Assembly: GCA_020698575.1 (NCBI GenBank)
Contig: CM036248.1
Coordinates: 24,788,229 to 24,852,228 of the forward strand
Origin: Bostrychus sinensis
Lineage: Eukaryota; Chordata; Actinopteri; Gobiiformes; Eleotridae
Direction of reading: 5' to 3'
DNA: 64,000 bases
Made by a program: the position numbers and the translations under genes. Position 1 is the first letter of the stretch. Each line of letters starts with the position of its first letter. This document shows, piece by piece, positions 52,787 through 63,680 of the stretch. A model generated the notes under the pieces. The model did not search any database and had not been told where the DNA came from. It was given only the letters and a program-made list of their open reading frames with translations.

Positions 52787-55651
52787 CTAAATAAGTTAAT
52801 AACAATATTTTTATTTAATAAACCACTTAAAGATACCAAATTAACCCTGATGTTTATAATTTTGAATTGTCTTACATGAGCTTATTACTCAATATGTAAA
52901 CATTAATAACAGTGTTTATAGCTCAATGGTGTTTGTTATTGTTGTGTAAATAATGAATTAACTGGTTACTAATCCTTAACTAATACTTTATAAGGCAAGC
53001 TATTCTAAAGTGTCAAAATGTAGTTTTAAAACAGGACTGTTCAAATGACTAGTTTATTTTATTACAGTCTAGTGATTAGATTGCGGACTTCTATCATCTT
53101 AATCTTGTATTTTTATCTAAATACATGACTTGATTTGGTCTTGACTGGAACTCTCCACACTGAGAAAACAATGCAGGCAGATTGATGCAGGGTGTTTATT
53201 ACTATCTTTGTTTAAAATCCAGCTTGTAAATTTGCATTTTAATTAGGGCCTATAAGATAAAAGTTTCTCAATTTCTTTCAGGCACTTTTGCAGAGCTGGT
53301 ATCTTTGTTTGTTTTTGCTTTAGTCTATTCTTAAGGATTTGTGTGACAGTAATTATCTTCTCAGTTGCTGACCAGGCTCACAGCTGTCTACTGTCTCTTG
53401 TCCTTTCACAGCCTCAGCATCCTGCCTCTCCTCTCTGTTAAAATCCCAGCAGAAAGTTAATGCTTCAGGACCATTGATCAATAACCTATCTTTATCTCAA
53501 ATTAGGGCTGGGTTGGCCTCAACTCCAACACAGAGGTAAAGTTGTTCATTACACGTTGCTTATTTGTCACACTGAATAATGGCTTACAAGTGAGGAACAG
53601 GAGGTTTCTTGTCAAAGCCCTGACTCCTGTGTAACAGTTCATTTGTTCAAGTAAAGAGAATGGCATTAGCTTTCTGTGCATGTGTATTGTGATGATAAAG
53701 TGTATTTAGTATTAGCTTTGCAAGAAGACTTGACCCTAAATGCAGAGACTGAGCCACAGGCAGAGTTCAGTTGTAGCAGTTTAATTAAACAAAAGCAGTT
53801 TAATTGGACTACTATGAAGCTAAATTCAAGGGATAGTGAGGTAACTTTGAGTTTAAACCTGGCTATCACAAAGCTGGTTTACTTTTTATTAAAGGTCCTA
53901 TATAATGCTTTTTTCAGGCTTTTTGAAATAGTTTTGAACATCTTTGAATCAGTATTTCATGTTTTATAACTTAAAATAATGTATGTGTATGGAAAGTGTT
54001 CTTTTGGGGAGCTGTTATTTTCACTTTGCAGAGAACTCTTGGATTAGGTGTCTGCCAGGTTTCTGCTGGCAATGGTGAGGTCTGGACAGAGCATTAAATG
54101 GCTAATTAGCATGAATATTAACAACATTAGAAATGTACTGGAGCACTTCCTGGTTTCACCAAACATTTTCAGATCTTTAGAAGAGGACGGGCTCAGCACA
54201 CAGGATTTCTCAAACAAGGGACAATGTAACAAAATGCTACTATGTTTTTGAAGTGAAAACAATAAACATGGATAAAAGCTCAAAAATGTAAATTTAGCAT
54301 AGGGGACTTTTAAGGTAAATGTCTATGGTCTAGGCCTAAACTGTGTGGCATTTATTGAGTCATGCTGTTATACAAGTTTAGTCTAGTTTTGTGTTGGTAT
54401 TCATATCAGCGGTCTCTGATTCCTCAGTGTGATTGGTTGTTTAATCTACTATTTATGCTGTAATAGTAATAGAAATAGTAATAGTAATAGTAATGTTTAT
54501 CTTTCCCAGCATGGGGATGCAACTTCTTGTCATTTCCTCCTTTCTCCTCTGTTCACACAATGTCAAAACAAAACATCTGTCAGTGTCAAAACATTTATAA
54601 TAATCACTTCTTTAAGCAGACATTCAGTTGGAGGAAAAAATATATTTATCTTTCCATTTGATTGAAGTAGTTGACATTTCCATTGTTCTGACTTACACAG
54701 TGACATTGTTGCAGTAAAAACATTACCCATGCCTTTGACAGATCAAAAGTTTGTGGTAAACATGCATTATCCCCAGATACTCCTGTTTGTGCATCTTTTA
54801 TTTTGTGCAACAAAAGATCACAATGACCTGGGGGGAGGCAGTGATCAGCTTCTGAAACCACAGCTGTCCCAATGTTGATTTTTGATGCAAAAGCTTTTTG
54901 GTGGAGGATGAAAGCAGCATATAGCACAGGCATCCATTTCACAACACAAATAGCATTTCTACTCCATGTTTCTCACTTTCATTTCTTGGCATTCAATTAG
55001 AGCAACACTATGTTGTTTTTTTCTCCCATAAATGCATAGCTTAAAAATCATTATACATTTTGCCTCTAAAACATTTCAAAGGGCTCTTGTTATGAAATAG
55101 GAAATATAACAGGGGAAGTATATGGTGAAGTATTCAGGTGAAAGCTGTAGTGGGTGGAAGTTACATGGCATTGCTTAAAGAACAATGCATAAGTAAGAAG
55201 TGATTATTAATCAAAAAATGATAGAATATATTCAGTTCAAACCTGAAAGTGGGTCAACTTCTTTAGCTCCAGTGAGAATCTTTTAACATTCTTACCAAGA
55301 AAAAAAATAGGTATGAGCAGAGAATATAAGTTCCTTTAAATATCCCTGCAATTCTTCACAGTATTACAGAGCTATGGTAAATGGAAAAGGCAGTGCAGTA
55401 TAGAGCAGTATAGAGTAGGTCAACTCTGTGCAGCTCAGTGTGAGAACAGATGTTTATGTTTAAGCAGCTTTTTTTAAAAAAAGGGAGAGAAGATGAATTA
55501 TACTGAGAGCATGCATTTAAATATACAGTATTTATACATGCCACATACTCAAATTGCATTTTAGGATTTGCATGCCTTAATAGATCACATGGCCAAAACT
55601 CAACACCATAATAAAGGATGGTGACACTTATCCAGTCTACTGAGTACGCTG
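52787..55651. other. No gene recognised
   Basis: Background with short AATAGT repeats near 54466-54495. Frames at 53666-53969 and 54044-54283 are open on both strands but show no domain. Confidence 0.55.
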
Positions 55652-55706
55652 CTCCACACCAGCTCCACACCAGCTCCACACCAGCTCTACACCAGCTCCA
55701 CACCAG
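55652..55706. repeat. 11-bp minisatellite, five units
   Basis: Five tandem copies of CTCCACACCAG, the fourth with one C-to-T change, followed by a partial unit. Because 11 is not a multiple of three, the repeat has no constant reading frame. Confidence 0.95.
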
Positions 55707-57638
55707 CTCCCAGTCTTGGATTCATCTTAGTAACTTTAGCACATACTTCACACTCAGCCCCACACCTCTTTTCCTTTGCAGCTCTGCCTCAGTCCATTCT
55801 TATCAATGTGATGAACTACGTCATCCTGTCATTGTGCACCCACAAGGGCCTGTGCATTTGCTTCCTCACAGAAGTACGGGTTGTTACATTAAGTTGGATT
55901 TATAGTGTACTGTAGGGACAAAATGTCCATGTGCGTTTCTTGGATCTAAAAAGTAAACTAATTGTGATGCCATTGTTACCTCTTCATTTTGAGTAATAAA
56001 AAGAAAAGTGATGTTTTTTTATCTAGAAACAAGAAACACAGGTCAGTCATCTTAAGTGAGAAGGAATATGTGTCATTAAATAAAATGTAAACTGAATTAT
56101 AAGTGATGTCAAACAATAGCAGTAGCTGACCATTTATATTTGAAGAAAAATGTACCTTAATATGATGTACAGCCTAGTCGTACCTTAGACTAGAACCTCT
56201 AGACCTAGACCTCTAGACCTCCTTTCCCATTCCCCATTCATCCACTAAGACATCTCCTCCTCCTGATGGGCTGTGGGGCAATGGCACAGATTTGTTAGTT
56301 AATGAGTCTCTGCTGAGACATTAAGACATGACAGGCCTGTCATTCTTTCATCTGCTCAGTGAAGCAGCACAGATCCAGCAGCAGACATCTGGATCAAAGC
56401 AGAGGCTCCTCCATTATGTCTTCAAAACACAACCTGATCATGAGGTTAAGATTTTATGGACTATAACACCTTAAGAAAGTAATAAATCTCACTAATGCTA
56501 CACATTGAATGATTTGAATTATTGCCTTAAACATACATACATGTCTTAGCCTGCCTGAAACTGCAGTACCACTACTCAAGTTTAGAAAAAAATGTACATA
56601 GTTAAGCTAAGCTTTCTGAATATGCTACAGTGCACAAGGCCAGCAGAGTGTAACACAAGAAGTAAACAAATGGCAAGAAGGCAATAGAGAGCCAGAGCTT
56701 AGTGAGATCAAAACACAGCTGCATCCTGTCTCTATTTTAAGAGATGTCCTGAAGCAAACTTTTTAATTTACTTTGAACCACTTTGCTTGATTATTTATAC
56801 CTTTACGTGCCAGTAATTAAACTACTATAGTTAATTGAGTTGAGTTTGTAAAGTAAAACAAATTGTTTGTTTTTAACAGGAAGGTGAAAATGGCTGTGCA
56901 GATCTTCTTTCTGTCTGCAGCAGTCAGATTCAGGACTTAACAGTTTCTGTGAATCAGACATTTGGAAATAGCTGCTCATGTTATTTATGAGGCGCCTGCA
57001 GCCAGTGCACCTTGTTTAACAGCCCAGCCACATGTTCCTGTGCATTCATCTCCAGTTTGGAAGATGGAAATCATTCCAGGCCTTTTCCCATTTTCACCCA
57101 GCACATAAACATTCATCACAGGTGTTTCAAAGGGACGCTGTTTGGCAGCACCTGCCTGAAATTCTAACTCACAAAACAGAAGGAAATAAATAAATGTCAG
57201 CGACCAAAGAAGAAAAGAAAACTCGTGGAGAAGTCTAAATCATCAAAAAGTAACAGCTTATAGAGGAAAAGAAATAAAATTCAAAATGAAGCACTGTGTG
57301 ACAGTTTTACTTTCATGTTTAGTCAGATCACTCAGACAATAAATCTAAAACAATGACTCTTCCAAAGGACTTCCATTCACACATTACCAACTTAAATAAC
57401 TTTTAATGTAGTTAGCTTCCCCTGTTATTGACTGCTTTAAGCAAGGAACCACTATCTTCTCATTAAATTCAGAAACATTCCTATTTAACACAAGGTCTGG
57501 GCAATTAATATGTTGTTTGGAGTCTACAACTACATTACTCGCATCAATCAACAAGTTATTAAACATATTTAAGAGAGAGGAAAATGAATATTAAACCAGC
57601 ACTATTTTGCAGCCTTTTAAATAATGACTACTATGACA
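55707..57638. other. No gene recognised; possible conserved non-coding island
   Basis: TCTAGACCT units repeat near 56195-56221. About 56930-57130 has even composition and no simple repeats (for example GTTATTTATGAGGCGCCTGC) and could be a regulatory island. This is intuition only. Confidence 0.3.
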
Positions 57639-58540
57639 CAGTTGAAAGAAAAAGTAAGTGAACCCTTTGGAATTACTTGGATTTTTTGCATGATTTGGTC
57701 ATAAAATGTGATCTGATCTTCATCTAAATCACAACAATAAACAAACACAGTCTGCTTAAACTAATACTGCTAAAAAAAATTATACGTTTTCATGTTTTAC
57801 TAAACATTTATGTCAACATTCACAGTGCAGGATTGAAACAAATGTGAACTTTTGGATTTAATAAATAGTTGACCCTCCTTTGGCAGCAATAACCTCAACC
57901 AAATGGTGAAGATAAGATTTCCACAACACTCAGGGGGAATTTTGGACCAATTCTCTTCTCAAAACTGTTTAAGTTCAGCAATATTTTTGGGATGTCTGGT
58001 GTGAATCGCTCTTTTGAGGTCATGCCACTGCATCGCAATTGGATTGAGGTCAGGACTCTGACTGGGCCACTCCAGTATTTTCTTCTGTTGAAGCCATTCT
58101 GTTGTTGTAGATTTGTCAACAAAGATGTTTGTGCCAGAGATTTCTGTAAGTCTTTAGCTGACACTCTAAGATTCTTCTTCACCTCATTGAGCATTCTGCG
58201 CTGTGTTTTTGCAGTCATTTTCACAGGACAACCACTCCTAGGGAGAGTAGAAGTAGTGCTGAACTTTCTCCATTTATAGACAATCTTTCACACTGTGGAC
58301 TCATATGCAAGTCAACAATTCTTACTCGTAGGTCTTCTGAGAGCTCTTTTGTGTGAGGCAATGTTCACGTCAAGTAATGCTTCTTCAGAATAGCAAACTC
58401 AAAGCTGGGGTGTGTTTTTATTGGACAGGGCCAGGACTCCAAGTTGGCTGACACCTGACTCCAACTAGTCTTGAAGAGGTGTTCACATACTTTTTCCATC
58501 CTGCACTGTGAATGTTTAAATGAATATTCAATAAACACAT

Positions 58541-58571
<31 letters not shown>

Positions 58572-58697
58572 GCAGCATTAGTTTAGGCAGACTGTGTTTG
58601 TCTATTGTTGTGACTTAGATGAAGATCAGATCACATTTTATGACCAAATCATGCAGAAATCCAAGTAAGTCCAAAGAGTTTGTACTTCTTTCAACTG
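57639..58697 (-). mobile_element. Tc1-like transposon, full ends, internally deleted
   Basis: The outer ends read CAGTTGAAAGAAAAAGTAAG at 57639 and, on the other strand, CAGTTGAAAGAAGTACAAAC at 58697. The right flank is TA, the Tc1 target; the left flank is CA. The inverted repeats span about 210 bp each (57639-57855 and about 58490-58697). Each carries a second internal binding-site-like repeat, GATTGAAACAAATGTGAACT at left and GATGGAAAAAGTATGTGAAC at right, the so-called IR/DR layout of Sleeping-Beauty-type elements. A 26-base poly-T run (58546-58571) has expanded inside the right repeat. Total length about 1,059 bp against about 1.6 kb for a complete element, and the loss falls within the transposase. 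Confidence 0.88.
57870..58340 (-). pseudogene. Tc1 transposase, middle deleted
   Basis: On the minus strand an N-terminal DNA-binding segment (RRMLNEVKKNLRVSAKDLQK) runs directly into the C-terminal part. The deletion shifts the reading frame, so the 109-codon open frame at 57895-58224 continues as nonsense. The true C-terminal motif, EWPSQSPDLNPIAMQWHDLK, is read in another frame and ends at a stop after ELKQF. The Glu expected in the motif PIENLW is Ala here (PIAMQW). The first two catalytic Asp residues lie in the deleted part. No active transposase can be made, though the element ends look usable by a related enzyme. Confidence 0.85.
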
Positions 58698-59726
58698 TAC
58701 ATTATGTTTTAATTTTCTTGTCAGAGCTTTGTGTTAGATGATTTAAAACTGAGCAGTCATTTGCTTTTTCTCTTCTATTTTCTGGTCCTCATTGGTTGGA
58801 GTTAGATTCCAGAGGCATCAACTTGGCCTGAGAAAGGGAAACTGTCAAAACAAAGTCAGTGTAATGCCCTAAAGGCACAAGAAAAACATTGTACATTGCT
58901 TTAAAAACCAACTTAATAATTGCCCAGGTGGCTCAGAATGCGCTGCATACATGTTTTCAGAGTGAGCTGATAAATGCATTAAACATTTTATAGCCAGACC
59001 TCTGTTCCATGTCCTTGACTTTTACTGATAACAACTGCTAATTTATTCACAATTTAAAAAAATATTGAACGAAAATGCCCAAGTTGTTTATGTTTAGATT
59101 TTTTATTTTGGTTCTAAACCCTTCATTGCCACCATCCAACTTGGAAAGACTGGCAACCCACAGACCATTGTTTTGATTTAGACTGCAGTAGTACAAGCCA
59201 GTACAAGTGCATGCTGCTTAGAGTATCACTACTATAGGTTTAAGTTGTTGGTTCCTTGGAGATTTATCAACTGATGGGCACTTTTCTTTATTATAAGTGT
59301 CTAAACAGAATTTTCAACTAAGTTCACAAATCATAATTGTCTGCTGTGGTATACACTCACTCTGCCTTACATTGTTATTTCGATGTTGTCAGAATCTAAT
59401 GAAACTAGCCTTTTCTAACCTGAGGGCAAGCACACAGCTCTCAGGTCTCCTGACCTTTGGTGCAAGCTGCTGAATAGAGCTATGAGACCCTTAGGCCTTG
59501 GCTTTAGATGTGTTGAATTATAATGTGGGCAGCCTTAAGACTCATTGTGGTCTGATGCAGCATAAATGCATACTGATATTCAATTGGGAACATGTCCCAA
59601 TAATAGAGTTCAGTTCACTGGAGATAGTGAGTCAGTAAATATACACAGCAATGTGGAAATTTCCTCTTTATATTGGACTACAAACATTTCTTAAAGAAAA
59701 CAAAACTTTCTGACAAAATTATCTTT
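58698..59726. other. No gene recognised
   Basis: Background between two transposons. No long frame or repeat. Confidence 0.55.
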
Positions 59727-60105
59727 TGGCCTTTGTCCACCAGCACTACTTGGTTTTACTCTACTTTACTTGGTTTTACTTGGTTTGGGTTGTTTTCCAT
59801 TACTTTGTAGTGTTTTTTGTAGGCGGAGACCGTGCATCTAATTGATGTGACGTTCTGTAAACGCCACATAAACAACAACAATGGAGGCCGCAGAGGCAAT
59901 GTTGTACTTTGTTCTGGTTTTGTGGGTTTTTTTGTCACCCGCAAAGCCAAAGAAAAGAGCCGGAAAATGCTACAAGTAATGAGGCAAAATACTGTGGAGA
60001 AGTACAGGAGAATCTGGGAAGCCTTACAGCAACATTAAGCCAAAGATGAGAAGCTGCAAGCTGCTAAGAGATAACTTGTGAGGGTAAGTCAAGGCAACTT
60101 TGTAG

Positions 60106-60137
60106 CAGTGGTGGAAAGTAGCAAAGTAATGTTACTT
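60106..60137 (+). repeat. Solitary hAT-like left end
   Basis: CAGTGGTGGAAAGTAGCAAA then GTAATGTTACTT aligns over 32 bp with the left end of the insertion at 60407 (CAGTGATGGAATGTAACAAA then GTAAACGTACTT). No matching right end follows nearby. It is probably a truncated older insertion of the same family inside the outer transposon. Confidence 0.6.
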
Positions 60138-60406
60138 TCATGCTTAAAAGAACTGTATGGACCTAGTCAAAGCTCCACAATGTCATTTTACGAGCAGCCA
60201 TTGGTTTTGAAAAAAAGATATGTCGGCTGTATATGTCACAAGTATGACTGACAACTGACAACATTCTCTGACAAGATCAGCAAATAGCAATGTGTCAATG
60301 TCACATTTTCATACTGGTTTGGCTCAGTTGTAACCTCGGCTGAGCTGGTACCAAAAAAGAACCTGGTATTGGTAACAGTTGCCTAATGGAAAAGCTAACA
60401 AAGCGG

Positions 60407-60933
60407 CAGTGATGGAATGTAACAAAGTAAACGTACTTAGATGCTTTATTTGAGCAAAAGGGTGCTTTTACTTTTACTTGACTACATTTTAGAGCAAGTA
60501 TTTGTACATTTTACTCCACTACTTTTTTAATTTGTTTGAAGTAAAAAGTATTTTGAGTTTGATTTATAATCATTAGTTTTTGCCGTGTCGCCATTGTAGA
60601 CACAGTACATAAGTATAAAAGATGCAGTAAAGTAGTACTCGGTGAAAAGTAATCTTACTTACAGATTCAGTCTCTTCTATTGCACCAGTTTTCAGCACAG
60701 TTTTTCAGCAAAATCCCTTAAAGTTCAAGTTCAAACAGATTCATTAGTTCTTGAATCTGTGTGAAGTACTTTTACTTTTTTACTCACAAGTACATTTGAA
60801 AATAAGTACTTTTATATTTTAACTTAAGTAGAAATTTTTATGTGATACGTTTACTTGAGTAAATTTTTACTCCTTTATCTGTACTTTTACTTAAGTAAAG
60901 AGACTAAAAGAAAGAGTACTTTCTCCAACACTG
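60407..60933. mobile_element. Nested hAT-like non-autonomous element, 527 bp
   Basis: Begins CAGTGATGGAATGTAACAAA and, on the other strand, CAGTGTTGGAGAAAGTACTC. It is flanked by 8-bp direct repeats, CAAAGCGG (60399-60406) and CAAAGCAG (60934-60941), matching at 7 of 8 positions. Short CAGTG-type ends and an 8-bp duplication are hallmarks of the hAT superfamily. The interior is rich in ACTTTTACTT and AAGTA motifs and has no transposase frame. The insertion lies inside the right inverted repeat of the surrounding element, so it is the younger of the two. Confidence 0.85.
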
Positions 60934-60989
60934 CAAAGCAGGTAGAACCAAGTAGAGTAAAACCAAGTAGTGCTGATGGAAAAGGGCCA

Positions 60990-62817
60990 TTAATGTAATT
61001 TAGTCTAAAGAATAACAGAGATACGCTGTAGCTGTTAAAAATGGGTGAGATGTTTCAGTATTTGCTCAACAAGACTGCACTGAGAATCACAGATCAGCCT
61101 CTCTGCTGCAGCCATTCCTCTCCACACCAACCCAGCAGTAGCTTCAAGCAAACCATAAATTATTCATTGTCCAAAATGGACAAAATGAATACCGATGCTC
61201 TCATATAGCCCCACACCATCATTAAGCCTGATTGTCCTACCTGAGGTCATTAACTTTATTGGAGAAAATGTGTCTATAATTCAAAGTGCTCAGTTTGGAC
61301 CCTGACTCTGAGGTCAGCCAAGAAAGTTACACTGAAAACACAATCAAATAAATGAGTGCAGTGCATTGAAACTGTATCATTAGATTTGTCTCCTTCATCC
61401 TCAATCCAACATGGCTGCCTGCCTGCTCACTGGCAGAGAAATTAAATTGGATCAGACTTTATTTACTGATGGTCACATTTCTAAAACGTGAGAAGGGAAC
61501 TGGAGATCAGTGAGACTGAGATGGACACAGGTTGACAAGATTGTATTGTATTGTCAAATTTGATTGTTAGGCTTTCAAGTTACATGAATTATTGTAAAAC
61601 ATCATTCATTCTAAGTACTACATTTATTCAAAACTTAGTAAGAAGTAACTGTTATATGTGATAATTGGGATGTCAGATTTCTTTTAAGTAAACAGTAGTA
61701 ACAACTCCAGCCCAGAATGTGCTACCACTGTGAGGAATGTCAATGCTTCTGCTCATTCAACTGTTGTGATTTTATTATCTCATAATTGTCATTTTGAATA
61801 CATTTCATGCACTGTCCATCCTACAATTGCATTTAGAGCATCCCTGCTGTTTCCTCATCCATGTAACTGGTGTAACCACAGGCCTGCTCATCTCAGCCTG
61901 GACCAATGACTGATGGATTTCCAAACTCTGCATCAGCCAAAGCTATTAAGTGTTCCGTTGGAGCGAATTGCTTCACTGACTGCACTGGAATTGGCTGAGT
62001 GTTTCCTCCCTGCTATTGTCTCAGAGCCTTGTGACAAAGTTGATTTCTTTACAGACAAGCTCAAACACATCTATACTGACACAACAAAGAAAAATGCATG
62101 GAAATACAGTGTTCCTCAGTGTTCCTATGGCCACAGCTTTGCAATGAAGGAGGTTATTATGAGTAGTGCTGCTATAAATGCCTTTCTATGTTCACCTTTT
62201 GTTTGATCAGTCTGCCTAACCTAGAGGTGATAGCCGTAAATCATAATTGTACATGCAGTGCTATTGTGTTTTTGTAAATTTGACATTACATTATTTATGA
62301 CAACATTTAGTCCTTAAAAGACATGGCCTCTGTTTGCATTCACAGTTATAGGCCTGAATGGCTCAGAGAAATTTGGCTGGTGAGCAATTCAAGTGCCTGA
62401 CATGGTTGGTTAAACACAGAACTGGATTTCCCTGAACATACAGACTGCAGCAAATATCCACGAGAGGCTGTGTACACACAAGGGATTCGATACAGCAAAT
62501 CTGAGACAAAATACAAGGAATGAAGTGATAATTGCTATGTACCATACACACTACTTTAAAATTATGCAAAATACAAATGACATAATTTCATTGACATTTG
62601 CTTATTCTGTGTCTAAACCTGGATACTGAAAGTTCCTGAATACGGAAATGGAAATAACATTTTCAATACCTGCTTTACTCATTGTAGACCTAATTAATTC
62701 AGTATGTTAAGAAACTGATTTTTCCACCTGAGTGTGAGCCACCATTAATGAGCATCAGTGTGCGAGTAGTTGCTCATGTATCTGCTCTGGGGTCAGTTGG
62801 TCCATTGTGGGGAGTGG
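60990..62817. other. No gene recognised; one unassigned frame
   Basis: Background with TTGTATTGTATTGT near 61545. The 97-codon plus-strand frame at 61913-62206 contains DKVDFFTDKLKHIYTDT, faintly like the linker before a LINE reverse transcriptase. There is no second motif to support that and I do not call a gene. Confidence 0.45.
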
Positions 62818-62825
62818 ACTGCTCT
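62818..62825. repeat. Target-site duplication, left copy
   Basis: ACTGCTCT directly precedes the TAGGGTGACC terminus and is repeated exactly at 63673-63680 after the opposite end. Confidence 0.93.
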
Positions 62826-63672
62826 TAGGGTGACCAGACATCCGGATTTGGTCTCTGTCCGGACGAAGAAAGCTTGTCCTCCTTTTTAGACATTTGTCCG
62901 GATTTTTGGCTTGAGTGGCTAATGGTCTGCATTTCATGAGCACAGAAGCCTCTGTTCAATGCTCTCTATCATGCTCTGTACTCACCACTGTTGGCGGCTT
63001 GGCACTGTTATCAGGCTGTTGCGTAGCACCAATTTTGACGTTCCACGACCACCGTAGCTTACAGAGTGTCAGAAAATTCCGTCCGCAACCCACAAAGTGG
63101 CTGCCCTTGTCTCACAACTAAATTTGACTGTCAGCACTGCTGCACATGCCAAAACGAAAGACATCTTTCAGCTCTGTGAGGTGTTCTGAACACCAGTTCA
63201 CCACCAAAAGCAGGATGGATGCATACCACGCATTTTGTAAACTGTGCCAAACAGACATCAATGTTAGCTCCAGGGGAAAAGGTGCTTTGGAACGACATGC
63301 TTTCACAGACAAGCACAAGGAGAAAGCCAGGTCTGCTGGACAGTCCAATTTGGCGTTGTTTTTTGCTCCAGCAGTAAGTATACTGGAGGATAAAATCACA
63401 GCTGCTGAGCTAACAAAGCTATTTCATGCAGTGAAACATCACCAGTCTAGGGCCAGGGCCTATTCCATGTTTAGTGACTAATATTATTAGGCCATAACAA
63501 GTGGTCTGTTTATTAGAGTAAAAAAGACACACAAATAACATCACTACTTTAATAATAAACAGTTGCCTATGAAAATGGTTTTGTTCCCGCATGTGTCCTC
63601 ACTTTTGGGCCTTTGTCCTAACTTTTGGGCTAAAGTGTCCTAATTTTCATTGTCATCAATCTGGTCACCCTA
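62826..63672 (+). mobile_element. hAT-like element, 847 bp, with a DNA-binding-only gene
   Basis: Termini are TAGGGTGACCAGA at left and, on the other strand, TAGGGTGACCAGATTG at right, flanked by a perfect 8-bp duplication (ACTGCTCT), the hAT hallmark. Subterminal motifs repeat near each end: TCCGGA three times within 62841-62901, and TGTCCTAACTTTTGGG-type units three times within 63594-63640. These may be transposase-binding sites. The only long frame is the 111-codon protein at 63146-63481. A complete hAT element is normally about 2.5-4 kb with a transposase of 600 or more residues, so most of the catalytic region is missing. The perfect duplication argues for a relatively recent insertion. 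Confidence 0.9.
63146..63481 (+). CDS. Truncated hAT-type transposase: zinc-finger DNA-binding domain
   Basis: A 111-residue frame inside the 847-bp hAT-like element. It starts MPKRKTSF, a basic N-terminus. Residues 31-57 form a CxxC...H...H zinc finger: C31 and C34, then H51 and H57, in the arrangement of BED/TTF-like fingers that begin many hAT transposases and bind element ends. Residues 66-77 (QSNLALFFAPAV) form a hydrophobic linker. Residues 86-100 (AAELTKLFHAVKHHQ) resemble the segment that, in full-length relatives, leads into the rest of the transposase. The frame stops at residue 111, so the RNase-H-like catalytic domain and C-terminal dimerisation region are absent. There are no internal stops or frameshifts. 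I infer a relic or a possible repressor-like DNA-binding protein. I cannot show that it is transcribed, and no splice sites were traced. The Met at 63146 is the first in frame and precedes the finger by a plausible distance. Confidence 0.7.
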   Translation: MPKRKTSFSSVRCSEHQFTTKSRMDAYHAFCKLCQTDINVSSRGKGALERHAFTDKHKEKARSAGQSNLALFFAPAVSILEDKITAAELTKLFHAVKHHQSRARAYSMFSD

Positions 63673-63680
63673 ACTGCTCT
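63673..63680. repeat. Target-site duplication, right copy
   Basis: An exact copy of ACTGCTCT at 62818-62825, immediately outside the right terminus of the hAT-like element. Confidence 0.93.

Larger units (their letters stand above)
59727..60989. mobile_element. TIR DNA transposon split by a hAT-like insertion
   Basis: The left end reads TGGCCTTTGTCCACCAGCAC then TACTTGGTTTTACTCTACTT. The right end on the other strand reads TGGCCCTTTTCCATCAGCAC then TACTTGGTTTTACTCTACTT. These are near-identical inverted repeats, and further in both share TTTTCCATTA. The interior contains GTGACGTTCTGTAAACGCC near 59848 and a 68-codon frame (59832-60038) without a recognisable domain. Without the 527-bp insertion at 60407 the element would be about 730 bp. 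From memory the ends resemble fish non-autonomous repeats with GGTACC-type subterminal motifs. I cannot define the target duplication, so the superfamily stays open. Confidence 0.75.

Noticed and set aside
61913..62206. 97-codon frame with DKVDFFTDKLKH, possibly LINE-derived
   Set aside because: Only one weak motif; no adjacent reverse-transcriptase or endonuclease sequence.
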